64,000 bases of DNA from Lactococcus sp. dk101 (lineage in GTDB: Bacteria > Bacillota > Bacilli > Lactobacillales > Streptococcaceae). The notes under the pieces were generated by a model. It did no database searches, was not told where the DNA came from, and saw only the letters and a list, made by a program, of their open reading frames with translations. The DNA is taken from assembly GCF_009601055.1 (NCBI RefSeq), contig NZ_WITI01000003.1:110099-174098 (forward strand). Direction: 5' to 3'. Shown in pieces: positions 1 through 8,669 of the stretch (positions within the stretch are counted from its first letter, which is position 1; every line of letters starts with the position of its first letter). Made by a program: the position numbers and the translations under genes.

Positions 1-1
1 G

Positions 2-184
2 CCAAGCTATTATCCTAAAAAATTCAAGCAAACTTATGATTTGAATGTTGCCAACTTGAAAGATAAACTGGTTATTATTCAAGCGGGACAAAAGGTGCCA
101 AGCAGTTTGTCGGCTACTTTAAGTAAAAATTACAAGTCCATTGGATCAAATACGGGCGAATTTACAATTTATCAATTAAAATAA
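2..184 (+). CDS. C-terminal end of an unidentified protein (partial)
   Basis: An open frame runs in from the left edge and ends with TAA at 182-184, giving about 60 residues that finish in FTIYQLK. The segment has a hydrophobic strand (LVIIQ) and a Lys/Ser-rich stretch. No motif is recognisable. Such ends occur on the extracytoplasmic tail of large membrane glycosyltransferase-like proteins, but that is only a resemblance and the function is unknown. The next gene starts 42 bases later with its own ribosome-binding site. Confidence 0.5.
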   Translation, partial: PSYYPKKFKQTYDLNVANLKDKLVIIQAGQKVPSSLSATLSKNYKSIGSNTGEFTIYQLK

Positions 185-226
185 AATGTAAAAAGCATGG
201 ATTGTGTCCAATAAGGAGGAAAAAGA

Positions 227-1441
227 ATGCGAAATTTTGAAAAATCACATAAACTTGAACATGTGAGTTACGATATTCGTGGCCCAGTCCTTGATGAAGC
301 ACAAAAAATGCGAGCCAACGGAGAAAAAATTCTACGTTTGAACACGGGAAATCCAGCTGAATTTGGCTTTTTAGCACCTGATGAAGTCATTCGTGATTTG
401 ATCCAAAATGCAGTTGATAGTGAAGGTTATTCAGACTCGAAGGGGATTTTTTCTGCTCGTAAGGCAATCATGCAATATTGCCAACTTAAAGGTTTTCCGA
501 ATGTTGATATTGATGATATTTATACTGGGAATGGTGTTTCAGAGCTGATTGTGATGGCAATGCAAGGCCTTTTGGACACGGGAGATGAAGTGCTTATTCC
601 GATGCCAGATTATCCTTTATGGACAGCAGCCGTCAGCCTTGCAGGTGGAACAGCTGTGCATTATGTTTGTGATGAACAAGCAGGCTGGTTCCCCGATGCT
701 GATGACATCAAATCAAAAATCACTTCGAACACAAAAGCTATTGTTCTTATCAATCCAAATAATCCAACTGGTGCGCTATATTCGAAAGAATTACTGCTTG
801 ATATTGTACAAATTGCGCGTGAAAATGACTTAATTATCTTTTCTGACGAAATTTATGATAGACTAGTAATGGACGATTTAGTTCATGTGCCAATTGCTAG
901 TTTAGCACCTGACTTGTTTGTTGTAACCATGAATGGTTTATCGAAATCACATCGCATTGCGGGTTTCCGCGTGGGTTGGATGGTTTTATCAGGCAACAAG
1001 TCACATGTTAAAGGCTATATTGAGGGATTAGATATGCTGTCGTCAATGCGTTTGTGTTCAAATGTATTGGCTCAATCAGTTGTTCAAACCTCATTGGGAG
1101 GTGTTCAATCTGTCGATAAATTATTGCTTCCAGGTGGTCGGATTTACGAGCAAAGGAACTTTATTTATAAGGCAATCAATGACATTCCTGGACTTTCAGC
1201 GATGAAACCGCAAGCGGCATTTTATATGTTTCCAAAAATTGACCGTGAAATGTATCGAATTGACGATGATGAACAATTTGTACTTGATTTCTTGAAACAA
1301 GAAAAGATCTTACTTGTTCATGGTCGTGGATTTAACTGGAATCAGCCGGATCATTTCCGAATTGTTTATCTGCCTCGTGTGGATGAACTTGCGGAAATTC
1401 AAGAAAAAATGGAACGTTTCTTGAGACAATACAAACGCTAA
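227..1441 (+). CDS. alaA: PLP-dependent alanine/aspartate-family aminotransferase (AlaA-like)
   Basis: A 404-residue fold-type I aminotransferase. From memory it aligns along its whole length with E. coli AlaA (YfbQ), a glutamate-pyruvate transaminase: KLE.VSYDIRGPVL at the N-terminus, NPNNPTGA for cofactor binding, FSDEIYD, and NGLSKSHRIAGFRVGW, whose Lys (about residue 240) forms the Schiff base with PLP. It probably makes alanine from pyruvate and glutamate in the cytosol. An AAGGAGG ribosome-binding site precedes the ATG. The gene ends in its own terminator and lies directly upstream of codY, which fits an amino-acid metabolism neighbourhood. The family call is firm; substrate preference is inferred. 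Confidence 0.88.
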   Translation: MRNFEKSHKLEHVSYDIRGPVLDEAQKMRANGEKILRLNTGNPAEFGFLAPDEVIRDLIQNAVDSEGYSDSKGIFSARKAIMQYCQLKGFPNVDIDDIYTGNGVSELIVMAMQGLLDTGDEVLIPMPDYPLWTAAVSLAGGTAVHYVCDEQAGWFPDADDIKSKITSNTKAIVLINPNNPTGALYSKELLLDIVQIARENDLIIFSDEIYDRLVMDDLVHVPIASLAPDLFVVTMNGLSKSHRIAGFRVGWMVLSGNKSHVKGYIEGLDMLSSMRLCSNVLAQSVVQTSLGGVQSVDKLLLPGGRIYEQRNFIYKAINDIPGLSAMKPQAAFYMFPKIDREMYRIDDDEQFVLDFLKQEKILLVHGRGFNWNQPDHFRIVYLPRVDELAEIQEKMERFLRQYKR

Positions 1442-1449
1442 ACGGAGAA

Positions 1450-1472
1450 CTAGCAAGAAATTGCTAGTTTTT
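1450..1472 (+). terminator. Intrinsic terminator after alaA
   Basis: Perfect 7-bp stem CTAGCAA/TTGCTAG with a GAAA tetraloop, followed by five T residues. Confidence 0.85.
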
Positions 1473-1530
1473 GTTGGGTTGAGAAAATTCTCAACACTCT
1501 AAAAATTACTTGTTGCAAAAAATAAGTGAT

Positions 1531-1545
1531 AATTTTCAGACAATT
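1531..1545 (+). promoter_or_regulatory. CodY box upstream of codY
   Basis: The sequence AATTTTCAGACAATT matches the CodY operator consensus AATTTTCWGAAAATT at 14 of 15 positions. It ends 4 bp before the -35 element of the codY promoter, the position expected for autoregulation by CodY with branched-chain amino acids as co-repressor. Confidence 0.8.
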
Positions 1546-1549
1546 TATA

Positions 1550-1578
1550 TTGTATTTTATTTTATAATGTGTTATAAT
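1550..1578 (+). promoter_or_regulatory. codY promoter
   Basis: -35 TTGTAT (1550-1555) and -10 TATAAT (1573-1578) are separated by exactly 17 bp. The transcript would start near 1585 and carry a leader of about 40 nt to the codY start. Confidence 0.75.
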
Positions 1579-1624
1579 TATCATGAAAAATTTTGAACAA
1601 TTTATCCAAATATAGGAGAAAAAA

Positions 1625-2413
1625 TTGACTACATTACTTGAAAAAACACGTAAAATCACAGCGATCTTACAAGACGGAGTGACTGATTTACAGCAAGAAC
1701 TCCCTTATAACAGCATGACTGAACGTCTGGCTAATGTAATTGACTGCAATGCCTGTGTGATTAACACCAAAGGTGAATTGCTTGGTTATTCTTTACCATA
1801 TAACACAAACAATGACCGCGTTGACCAATTTTTCAGCGACCGCAAGTTGCCTGAAGAATACGTTCGTGGTGCCGTTCGTATTTATGACACAATGGCAAAC
1901 GTTGCTGTTGATAAACCATTGGCAATCTTCCCTGAAGAACTTTTGTCAGAATACCCAGATGGTGTAACAACACTTGCACCAATCTATGGTTCTGGTATGC
2001 GTCTTGGTACATTTATCATGTGGCGTGATAACGAACCATTCAACGAAGATGACTTGGTTTTGACTGAACTTGCAACAACTGTTATCGGTGTTCAACTTTC
2101 AAATCTTAAACTTGAACAAATGGAAACAAATATCCGTAAAGATGCGATGGCAACGATGGCTGTTAATACTTTGTCTTACTCTGAAATGAAAGCTGTCAAA
2201 GCAATCATTGAAGAATTGGACGGCGAAGAAGGACACGTTATTGCTTCTGTCATTGCTGACAAGATCGGAATTACACGTTCTGTTATCGTTAATGCCCTCC
2301 GTAAGCTTGAATCTGCCGGTGTTATCGAATCTCGTTCACTTGGTATGAAAGGGACTTACCTTAAAGTCCTCAACAACGGTTTGTTTGACAAACTTGCTGG
2401 ACGCAATTTCTAA
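1625..2413 (+). CDS. codY: GTP/branched-chain amino acid-sensing transcriptional repressor CodY
   Basis: A 262-residue CodY of the usual length. Residues 1-155 form the ligand-binding GAF domain and roughly 205-245 the winged helix-turn-helix ([19 protein letters not shown]). CodY is the global nutritional repressor of low-GC Gram-positives and in lactococci controls peptide transport, peptidases and amino-acid biosynthesis. The start is TTG, 6 nt after AGGAG; no ATG fits the conserved N-terminus. A near-consensus CodY box sits beside the promoter, so the gene probably represses itself. A strong terminator follows. Confidence 0.97.
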   Translation: MTTLLEKTRKITAILQDGVTDLQQELPYNSMTERLANVIDCNACVINTKGELLGYSLPYNTNNDRVDQFFSDRKLPEEYVRGAVRIYDTMANVAVDKPLAIFPEELLSEYPDGVTTLAPIYGSGMRLGTFIMWRDNEPFNEDDLVLTELATTVIGVQLSNLKLEQMETNIRKDAMATMAVNTLSYSEMKAVKAIIEELDGEEGHVIASVIADKIGITRSVIVNALRKLESAGVIESRSLGMKGTYLKVLNNGLFDKLAGRNF

Positions 2414-2427
2414 AATGCTTAAATCTG

Positions 2428-2458
2428 AAAATCCTGCCTTGAAATGACAGGATTTTTT
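2428..2458 (+). terminator. Intrinsic terminator after codY
   Basis: AAAATCCTG pairs with CAGGATTTT around an 11-nt loop and is followed by T residues. Confidence 0.85.
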
Positions 2459-2467
2459 ATTTTCCTC

Positions 2468-2496
2468 TTGCTTATTATTGACAAAAAGAGTAAAAT
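2468..2496 (+). promoter_or_regulatory. Promoter for the 2596 membrane protein
   Basis: TTGCTT (2468-2473) and TAAAAT (2491-2496) are 17 bp apart. The predicted leader carries an imperfect AGCGC/GCGCT-based hairpin (about 2507-2547) and then a perfect copy of the dispersed palindrome just before the Shine-Dalgarno. Confidence 0.5.
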
Positions 2497-2561
2497 ACGT
2501 GAAAAAGAGCGCTACCACTCGGTTGTCCATTCCGGTTATGGCGCTAAAGTGACTCAACGAG

Positions 2562-2577
2562 CTGTCAGTGCTGACAG
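2562..2577. repeat. Dispersed 16-bp palindrome, perfect copy (leader of 2596 gene)
   Basis: CTGTCAGTGCTGACAG, lying between the promoter and the ribosome-binding site of the following membrane-protein gene. As RNA it would form a 7-bp hairpin immediately upstream of the Shine-Dalgarno AGGAGG. Confidence 0.9.
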
Positions 2578-2595
2578 AATTCAGGAGGTGTGAAA

Positions 2596-3057
2596 ATGAA
2601 CAAATTTGTTGTGAAAGTTTGGCATTTGTTGTTTTTCTTTTTATTGACGCTTGCGTTTATGTTCTTTGACAGCACGATTAGCGATCGTAAGTTGACCATG
2701 ACTTATGACTATAGAAAAAGTGGCGAAAATTATTTTGCCTTGCTTGGCGAAAGCCCAGCGACAAACATTTTACTTGGTCTTTTGCTGATTATTGCGCTAG
2801 TTGCCTGCTTTCGTCAATGGAAAAAACGCAGTGCAATCGCCTTTGCTTTTCTGATTTCTTTTAGCCTGATTCGCGTTTTGCTGCCTTTAATGACTTATTT
2901 TGATAATTTTATAAAAGTAGGACAACTTTCGAATTTCTTTTCAGGAGGACAATTTCAGTTATTCTTTTATGCCTTTAACATTGGTTTTTGGCTGGTTGGG
3001 CTATCGGGAATTCTATTTTCTCTTCTGCTTTTAAAATTTAGTTTTCAGGAAAAATGA
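2596..3057 (+). CDS. Four-helix membrane protein of unknown function
   Basis: 153 residues with about four hydrophobic segments (near 8-25, 55-72, 80-100 and 122-148) and a short polar loop between the first two. I do not recognise the family and see no catalytic motif. The ATG at 2596 is chosen because AGGAGG ends 7 nt upstream; the in-frame GTG at 2590 overlaps the Shine-Dalgarno. The leader carries a hairpin-forming palindrome. The gene has its own promoter and terminator, so it is monocistronic. Confidence 0.65.
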   Translation: MNKFVVKVWHLLFFFLLTLAFMFFDSTISDRKLTMTYDYRKSGENYFALLGESPATNILLGLLLIIALVACFRQWKKRSAIAFAFLISFSLIRVLLPLMTYFDNFIKVGQLSNFFSGGQFQLFFYAFNIGFWLVGLSGILFSLLLLKFSFQEK

Positions 3058-3058
3058 T

Positions 3059-3081
3059 AAAACAGCTAAGGCTGTTTTTTT
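3059..3081 (+). terminator. Intrinsic terminator
   Basis: AAAACAGC, TAAG loop, GCTGTTTT, then further T residues, immediately after the stop codon of the 2596 gene. Confidence 0.85.
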
Positions 3082-3119
3082 GTTATGTTATTATGACATG
3101 AAACGTGATAAAATAGAAT

Positions 3120-3300
3120 TCATATTGCACTAACTAGTCATTTGGACTTGCTCCTAAACCATTTATCCGTTTTGCCTAGTGGCACAAACCATTTGTCCGT
3201 TTTACCTAGTCGCTGAAGCGACTGGCAAAAAGGCTAAAGCGACTGATAAAAAGGTTAGGAACAAGGAAGTCTAAAATCTGAGCGATTTTAGATTAGGTAT
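3120..3300. repeat. Intergenic mosaic repeat, copy A
   Basis: Two tandem units of about 25 bp (3156-3180 and 3186-3210), each AAACCATTT.TCCGTTTT.CCTAGT with two differences, are followed by small palindromic pieces (TCGCTGAAGCGA and CTAAAGCGACTG). The reverse complement of the tandem unit contains AAACGGACAAATG, the signature also present in the larger mosaics at 25.6 and 58.2 kb. No ORF here is convincing. Confidence 0.75.
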
Positions 3301-3331
3301 AGTATATAATTTTAGAATAGAGTGGTAACGC

Positions 3332-3745
3332 ATGAGTAAAAAATATTTTTCAGCTGTTTTAACTCTTTGGCTTTTGACATATCTCTTGCCTTTTAACTAT
3401 GGCATCAGTTTAACAACCATGTCGGAGGCGAGTTTTTCTGGCATTCAATGGATAGTGGCGCATTGGATATTATTTGTATCGCTTGCTTTACTCATCGTGC
3501 TACATTATTGGGTGAAAGAGAAAGCAATGTCGCTAGTTATTTCGGCTGCCATGGTTTTTATGATTTTGTTCTTGCTGACCTTGCCTTTCCATTTTAATCT
3601 CTTTGGAATGGGGCTGACAGAAATAAAATCAACCTTCAAGACGATTTTTGGCTTACTTAGATATGGCTATTATGTCAATGTGGTCTTTGGTTTAGGGCTT
3701 ATTTTTGTCATCGTCAAAGAAAAAATCGGCAAAAAAGTGAAATGA
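3332..3745 (+). CDS. Small membrane protein of unknown function
   Basis: 137 residues with four predicted transmembrane helices and short basic ends (MSKKYF at the start, KEKIGKKVK at the end). No family is recognised. It follows the mosaic repeat region. A -10 TATAAT at 3305-3310 would give a 15-nt leader containing only a weak Shine-Dalgarno-like AGAGTGG. Layout and topology resemble the 2596 membrane protein, so both may belong to a poorly conserved lactococcal membrane family, but sequence similarity between them is not obvious. Confidence 0.6.
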   Translation: MSKKYFSAVLTLWLLTYLLPFNYGISLTTMSEASFSGIQWIVAHWILFVSLALLIVLHYWVKEKAMSLVISAAMVFMILFLLTLPFHFNLFGMGLTEIKSTFKTIFGLLRYGYYVNVVFGLGLIFVIVKEKIGKKVK

Positions 3746-3750
3746 TACTG

Positions 3751-3787
3751 GTATCAGTACTGACAGCATACAAAAATGCTGTTTTTT
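3751..3787 (+). terminator. Palindrome variant plus intrinsic terminator
   Basis: A degenerate dispersed palindrome (GTATCAGTACTGACAG, 3751-3766) overlaps a terminator made of ACAGCAT and ATGCTGT around ACAAAA and followed by T residues (3763-3787). Confidence 0.75.
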
Positions 3788-3888
3788 GTTATAATAGACA
3801 GTGAAATACTCTAAAATTGGTTTATTGTGACCAATTTGGAAAAAAATCACTCATCGCTCTTTTAGAGGGCTGAAAGGTCAAAAAATAT

Positions 3889-4194
3889 ATGAGTCAAATT
3901 ACAACAGAAGAAGTCAAGCACGTTGCGGGCTTGGCGAAACTTGAATTTGCTGAAAGCGAGATTACTGACTTTACAGAAACGCTTGGCAAAATTATTGACA
4001 TGGTTGAGATGCTCGAAGAAGTGGACACGAACGGTGTGGCATTCACAATGAATGTGGCTGACAACGAAAGCCGAATGCGTGAAGACGTCGCAGTTGCTGG
4101 CTTTGACCGTGAAAAATTGCTTGAAAATGTACCAACGCATGAAAATGGCTTTATCAAAGTGCCTGCAATGCTTGCTGATGGAGGAGATGCCTGA
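3889..4194 (+). CDS. gatC: Aspartyl/glutamyl-tRNA amidotransferase subunit C
   Basis: 101 residues, the normal size for GatC, the small subunit that clamps GatA and GatB in the GatCAB complex. The complex amidates misacylated Glu-tRNA(Gln) and, in many bacteria, Asp-tRNA(Asn). The family signature is visible: [10 protein letters not shown] near the N-terminus, the long helix, then [16 protein letters not shown] at the C-terminal end. A TATAAT at 3790-3795 is the likely -10, overlapping the upstream terminator's T-run. The stop TGA overlaps the gatA start by one base, implying translational coupling. Confidence 0.95.
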   Translation: MSQITTEEVKHVAGLAKLEFAESEITDFTETLGKIIDMVEMLEEVDTNGVAFTMNVADNESRMREDVAVAGFDREKLLENVPTHENGFIKVPAMLADGGDA

Positions 4195-5660
4195 TGTCAT
4201 TTAATGATAAATCAATCAAGGAGTTACACCAACTTCTTGTTAACAAAGAAATCTCAGCAGTAGAGTTGACAAAATCAACACTGGCTGACATCAATGCGCG
4301 TGAAGCTGATATGGGAGCTTTCCTCAATATTACGCAAACAGAAGCACTTGCACAAGCTGAAGCAATCGATGCACGTGGCGTTAATGCGTCAGTACTGACA
4401 GATGGTATTCCGCTTGCTGTCAAAGATAATATTGTCACAAAAGACATCGAAACAACCTCTGCAAGTAAAATTTTGCGTGGTTGGGTGCCACCATACAATG
4501 CCACAGCTGTTGAAAAACTTTATGACAAGGGCATGATTGTTGTCGGAAAAACCAACATGGACGAATTTGCCATGGGTGGTTCTGGTGAAAATTCATCAGT
4601 AAAACCAACACACAATGCTTGGGATTTGACTAAAGTGCCTGGTGGGTCATCATCTGGTTCAGCCGCCGCCGTTGCTTCAGGTCAAGTACGTTTGTCTCTC
4701 GGTTCAGATACAGGGGGCTCAATTCGTCAACCTGCAAGTTTCAACGGTATTGTTGGTATGAAACCTACGTACGGTCGTGTTTCTCGCTGGGGCTTGATTG
4801 CCTTTGCAAGTTCACTTGACCAAATCGGAACTTTTTCTCAAACTGTTGAAGAAAATGCAGAACTTTTACAAGTGATTTCTGGCTTTGATGCAAAAGACAG
4901 TACCTCTTCACAAGTTGAAATTCCTGATTATACGTCAAAAATCGGTCAAGATATTAAAGGCATGAAAATCGCTCTGCCAAAAGAATATTTTGGTGAAGGT
5001 ATTGACGAAAAAGTAAAAGAACAAGTCCTTGCTGCTGCGAAACACCTCGAAAAACTTGGTGCAATCGTTGAAGAAGTAAGCTTGCCACATAGTAAATATG
5101 GCGTTGCTGCATACTATATCATCGGTTCATCCGAAGCAAGTTCAAACCTCCAACGTTTTGACGGCATTCGTTTTGGATATCGTGCCGAAGAAATCAAAAA
5201 TCTTGAAGATTTGTTTGTAAAATCTCGTTCTGAAGGTTTTGGAGAAGAAGTGAAACGTCGAATTATGCTTGGAACTTATAGCCTTTCAGCTGGTTTTTAT
5301 GATGCTTACTTCAAGAAAGCTGGACAAGTTCGGACATTGATTGCTGATGATTTTGCTAAAGTCTTTGAAAAATATGACTTAATCTTAGGCCCAACAGCAC
5401 CAACGGTTGCCTTTGATTTAGGAAGCCGTAATAATGACCCTGTCGCAATGTACTTGGCAGATATTTTGACAATTCCAGTTAATTTGGCCGGTTTGCCAGG
5501 AATTTCAATCCCTGCAGGTCAAGCAGATGGCCTTCCAGTAGGTATGCAACTTATCGGAAAACGTTATTCAGAAGAAACAATCTATCAAGTTGCAGCTGCC
5601 TTTGAAGCAACAACTGATTGGCATAAAAAACAACCTGTCATTTTCGGAGGTGCGAAATAA
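4194..5660 (+). CDS. gatA: Aspartyl/glutamyl-tRNA amidotransferase subunit A (amidase)
   Basis: 488 residues of the amidase-signature family. It hydrolyses glutamine and channels ammonia to GatB. The Ser-cisSer-Lys triad is intact: Lys77 in AVKDNI, cis-Ser152 in GGSSSGS and nucleophile Ser176 in [13 protein letters not shown]. The ATG shares a base with the gatC stop and has GGAGGAG just upstream. A degenerate copy of the dispersed palindrome at 4386-4401 is read in frame as ASVLTD. Second gene of the gatCAB operon. Confidence 0.97.
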   Translation: MSFNDKSIKELHQLLVNKEISAVELTKSTLADINAREADMGAFLNITQTEALAQAEAIDARGVNASVLTDGIPLAVKDNIVTKDIETTSASKILRGWVPPYNATAVEKLYDKGMIVVGKTNMDEFAMGGSGENSSVKPTHNAWDLTKVPGGSSSGSAAAVASGQVRLSLGSDTGGSIRQPASFNGIVGMKPTYGRVSRWGLIAFASSLDQIGTFSQTVEENAELLQVISGFDAKDSTSSQVEIPDYTSKIGQDIKGMKIALPKEYFGEGIDEKVKEQVLAAAKHLEKLGAIVEEVSLPHSKYGVAAYYIIGSSEASSNLQRFDGIRFGYRAEEIKNLEDLFVKSRSEGFGEEVKRRIMLGTYSLSAGFYDAYFKKAGQVRTLIADDFAKVFEKYDLILGPTAPTVAFDLGSRNNDPVAMYLADILTIPVNLAGLPGISIPAGQADGLPVGMQLIGKRYSEETIYQVAAAFEATTDWHKKQPVIFGGAK

Positions 5661-5661
5661 T

Positions 5662-7098
5662 ATGAATTTTGAAACAGTCATTGGACTTGAAGTTCACGTT
5701 GAGTTGAACACGAATTCCAAAATTTTCAGCCCAGGAAAAATTGCTTATGGAGCTGAACAAAATACATCAACATATCTCATTGATTGGGGCTTGCCAGGAG
5801 TACTTCCAACCTTGAACAAAGGCGTTGTGGAAGCAGGAATGAAAGCAGCTTTAGCGCTCAATATGCAAATCAGTCAAGACATGCATTTTGACCGCAAACA
5901 CTATTTCTATCCTGATAATCCCAAAGCATATCAAATTTCTCAACAAGATACGCCAATTGGTCACGATGGTTGGATTGAAATTGAGTTGGAAGATGGAACA
6001 AAGAAAAAAATTGGTATCGAGCGTGGTCACATTGAAGAAGACGCTGGAAAGAACACACACGGAACAGACGGCTATTCTTATGTCGATTTGAACCGTCAAG
6101 GTGTGCCATTGATTGAAATTGTTTCTCATGCCGAAATGCGTTCTGCTGAAGAAGCATACGCTTATTTGACTGCTTTACGCGAAACTATTCTTTACACAGG
6201 CATTTCTGATGTCAAGATGGAAGAAGGATCAATGCGTTGTGACGCTAATATTTCGCTCCGTCCTTACGGACAAGAAGAATTTGGCGTGAAAACTGAAGTC
6301 AAGAACATGAACTCATTTAGCAATGTTAAAAAGGCGCTTGCTTTTGAAGCAGCCCGTCAAGAAAAAATCTTGCGTGCTGGTGGTGTCATTCGTCAAGAAA
6401 CACGCCGTTTTGATGATAAAACAGGTGAAACAATCTTGATGCGTGTCAAAGAAGGTTCAGCTGACTATCGTTATTTCCCAGAACCAGATCTGCCTTCACA
6501 CATGATTGTTGAAGACGCTTGGATTGAAGAAGTGCGTGGTCAAATGCCTGAATTTGCTAAAGCACGTCGTACGCGCTACATCAATGATTTGGGACTCTCA
6601 GAAGCAGATGCCAAACAATTGACAGTTGCTAAAGAAACTTCAGATTTCTTGGACGCTGCTGTTGCACTTGGTGCAGACGCTAAATTGATTTCAAACTGGT
6701 TGCAAGGCGAAATTGCACAATATTTGAATGCTGAAAAATTAACTTTGAATGAGATTAAACTCAGTCCAGAAAACTTAACAGAAATGTTGAGCTTGATTGC
6801 TGACGGCACAATTTCATCAAAAATTGCCAAAAAAGTCTTTATTGAACTTGCCAAAAATGGTGGTTCTGCCGAAGCCTTTGTTAAAAAAGCTGGTTTGGTT
6901 CAAATTTCAGATCCAGCAGTTTTAATTCCAATTATTCATGACGTGTTTGCCAAAAATGAACAATCAGTTGCCGACTATCGCGGTGGAAAACAAAATGCTG
7001 CCAAAGCACTTGTTGGACAGTTGATGAAAGCAACAAAGGGTCAAGCCAATCCAGCTGTCGCCCAAAAATTGCTCTACCAAGAATTAGACAAAGATTGA
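5662..7098 (+). CDS. gatB: Aspartyl/glutamyl-tRNA amidotransferase subunit B
   Basis: 478 residues. GatB binds the misacylated tRNA, phosphorylates the acyl group and receives ammonia from Gat[14 protein letters not shown] at the start, [20 protein letters not shown] and the C-terminal YqeY-like tail ([15 protein letters not shown]) are family hallmarks. The ATG at 5662 follows GGAGG; the longer in-frame extension back to 5590 would lie inside gatA and lacks family conservation. The stop-to-start distance is 1 nt. A terminator closes the operon. Confidence 0.97.
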   Translation: MNFETVIGLEVHVELNTNSKIFSPGKIAYGAEQNTSTYLIDWGLPGVLPTLNKGVVEAGMKAALALNMQISQDMHFDRKHYFYPDNPKAYQISQQDTPIGHDGWIEIELEDGTKKKIGIERGHIEEDAGKNTHGTDGYSYVDLNRQGVPLIEIVSHAEMRSAEEAYAYLTALRETILYTGISDVKMEEGSMRCDANISLRPYGQEEFGVKTEVKNMNSFSNVKKALAFEAARQEKILRAGGVIRQETRRFDDKTGETILMRVKEGSADYRYFPEPDLPSHMIVEDAWIEEVRGQMPEFAKARRTRYINDLGLSEADAKQLTVAKETSDFLDAAVALGADAKLISNWLQGEIAQYLNAEKLTLNEIKLSPENLTEMLSLIADGTISSKIAKKVFIELAKNGGSAEAFVKKAGLVQISDPAVLIPIIHDVFAKNEQSVADYRGGKQNAAKALVGQLMKATKGQANPAVAQKLLYQELDKD

Positions 7099-7104
7099 TC
7101 TATC

Positions 7105-7132
7105 AAAAAGCAAGCATTCGCTTGCTTTTTTT
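7105..7132 (+). terminator. Terminator of gatCAB operon
   Basis: AAAAGCAAGC, ATTC loop, GCTTGCTTTT, then more T residues. Confidence 0.9.
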
Positions 7133-7150
7133 GAAAGGATAATTCCAAGG

Positions 7151-8644
7151 ATGACGAATAAAATAAAAGACGCGACATACTGGGCGGATAAAATCCGTCA
7201 CAATGAAATCACGCCAGAAGCCTTGCTCAAATTGACAGAAGAAAAAATTGAATTGCTCAATCCAAAATACAATGCTGTCATTGCTTACGATCGTAAAAAA
7301 GCGCTAGCGGATTTGGAAAAAACGAAATCAGGATTTTTTGCGGGCGTTCCATTTGCCTTGAAAATGCTTGGGCAAAGTCATGCAGGTTTGCCAGATACAG
7401 CCAGTTCTCTCCTTTTTAAAGATAGTGTTTCCAGAACTGACAGCAATTACGTTACTAAATTGATGGAAGCTGGACTGACACCATTTGGGCAAACGGCAGC
7501 CCCAGAATTTGGCTTTAAAAATATAACAGACTCCAAACTGTATGGCGATACAAGAAACGTTTGGAACCAGGATTATTACTCAGGTGGTTCCTCAGGAGGC
7601 GCAGCTTCAGCAGTCGCTTCTGGTATGTTCTCTATGGCCGGGGCGTCTGATGGTGGCGGTTCAATTCGAATTCCTGCCAGCTTTTCAGGTCTCATTGGCT
7701 TGAAGATGACTAGAGGTAGAATGCCTCAAGGGCCCGGAGCATATCGTTCATGGCAGGGGGCGTCCATTTCTGGAAGTTTGACGGTCTCTGTGCGTGATAC
7801 GGCTCGATTTGTGATGGCCATGCAAGTGGTTCAAGAAGCAGCTCCTTATCAGACGTCCTTATTGGACGTACAGGCGCTGTCAGCTCTGACAGAGGGTAAA
7901 TCCAGTGAACATGATAAACGGCTTAAAATCGCTTATTCTTTAGCTTCTCCGATTGATGCAATCCCTTTATCAGCTGATGCTGTGAATGCCGTCAAAAAAG
8001 CGGTGGCTTTTCTTGAAAAACAAGGGCATGAATTGGTCGAAGTTGCATTTCCAATGAATGCGCGTAGCTTGATACAATCCTACTACGAAATGAATGCTGC
8101 GGAAACCCTTGCTATGCTTGAACCTTGGGAGCTTGCAAATGGACGTCAGTTGACTCCTGATGATGTCGAACTTTTGACGTTTGCATTGCTAGAAGCAGGA
8201 CGGAAAGCTCCTGTCAGTAGTTATATCAATGCGCTAGATCAGTGGGATAATGCAAGTGCTATTTTTGAAGAAAAAATCTTCAGCCAATACGATCTCTTTT
8301 TGACACCGACGACGGCTAAGACAGCTCCAAAAATTGGCGAAGAACTTGTCAGTGCTGACACGCAAGAAAAAATGCGTCGGATTAAAAATTATGATTTTAC
8401 GGAACAACTTCGGATTATCGAAACCGCATTTGAGCGCTCGCTTGCTTATACGCCTTACAATTTTATCAGCAATTTGACAGGACAGCCTGCGCTTTCGCTG
8501 CCCGTTTATGTATCTGAAGAAAGCAATTTACCGCTAGGCATTCAACTTTGGGGCAGGAAGAACTCAGAGCTTGAGCTTTTAGCCTTAGCCTTAGAATTTG
8601 AAAACGAAGGGCAATTAATCTTACCTGAGTATTATCGAAAATAA
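7151..8644 (+). CDS. Amidase-signature family amidase
   Basis: 497 residues, a GatA paralogue of the amidase-signature family. The catalytic triad is visible: Lys in PFALKMLGQ, GGSSGGAASAV, and Ser in SDGGGSIRIPASFSG. Unlike GatA it lacks the Asp-Thr before the nucleophile loop (DGGGS instead of DTGGS), as in stand-alone 6-aminohexanoate or aliphatic amidase-like enzymes. It follows gatB by about 50 bp but behind a terminator, and probably arose by duplication. The substrate is unknown. It carries two in-frame dispersed palindromes: a perfect one at 7877 (LSALTE) and a degenerate one at 8346 (VSADT). Confidence 0.85.
   Translation: MTNKIKDATYWADKIRHNEITPEALLKLTEEKIELLNPKYNAVIAYDRKKALADLEKTKSGFFAGVPFALKMLGQSHAGLPDTASSLLFKDSVSRTDSNYVTKLMEAGLTPFGQTAAPEFGFKNITDSKLYGDTRNVWNQDYYSGGSSGGAASAVASGMFSMAGASDGGGSIRIPASFSGLIGLKMTRGRMPQGPGAYRSWQGASISGSLTVSVRDTARFVMAMQVVQEAAPYQTSLLDVQALSALTEGKSSEHDKRLKIAYSLASPIDAIPLSADAVNAVKKAVAFLEKQGHELVEVAFPMNARSLIQSYYEMNAAETLAMLEPWELANGRQLTPDDVELLTFALLEAGRKAPVSSYINALDQWDNASAIFEEKIFSQYDLFLTPTTAKTAPKIGEELVSADTQEKMRRIKNYDFTEQLRIIETAFERSLAYTPYNFISNLTGQPALSLPVYVSEESNLPLGIQLWGRKNSELELLALALEFENEGQLILPEYYRK
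7877..7892. repeat. Dispersed 16-bp palindrome, perfect copy inside amidase
   Basis: CTGTCAGCTCTGACAG, read in frame as L-S-A-L-T. Confidence 0.9.
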
Positions 8645-8669
8645 AAAAGGCCCTGGGCCTTTTTTATTT
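8643..8669. terminator. Bidirectional terminator between amidase and MATE genes
   Basis: AAAAAAGGCC, CTG loop, GGCCTTTTTT, usable from both converging genes because each strand ends in a T-run. Confidence 0.9.

Noticed and set aside
2478..2496. TTGACA with TAAAAT only 7 bp apart (similar short-spaced pairs at 19086, 21917 and 25877)
   Set aside because: Spacing is too short for a sigma-A promoter; extended -10 elements or other -35 hexamers explain the promoters better.
2562..2577. The 16-bp palindrome as a ParB parS site
   Set aside because: The parS consensus (TGTTNCACGTGAAACA) does not match, and the density is far too high and too uniform for parS.
3814..3837. Hairpin before gatC as a possible T-box leader
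   Set aside because: The conserved T-box and specifier stem are absent; it is a simple 8-bp hairpin.
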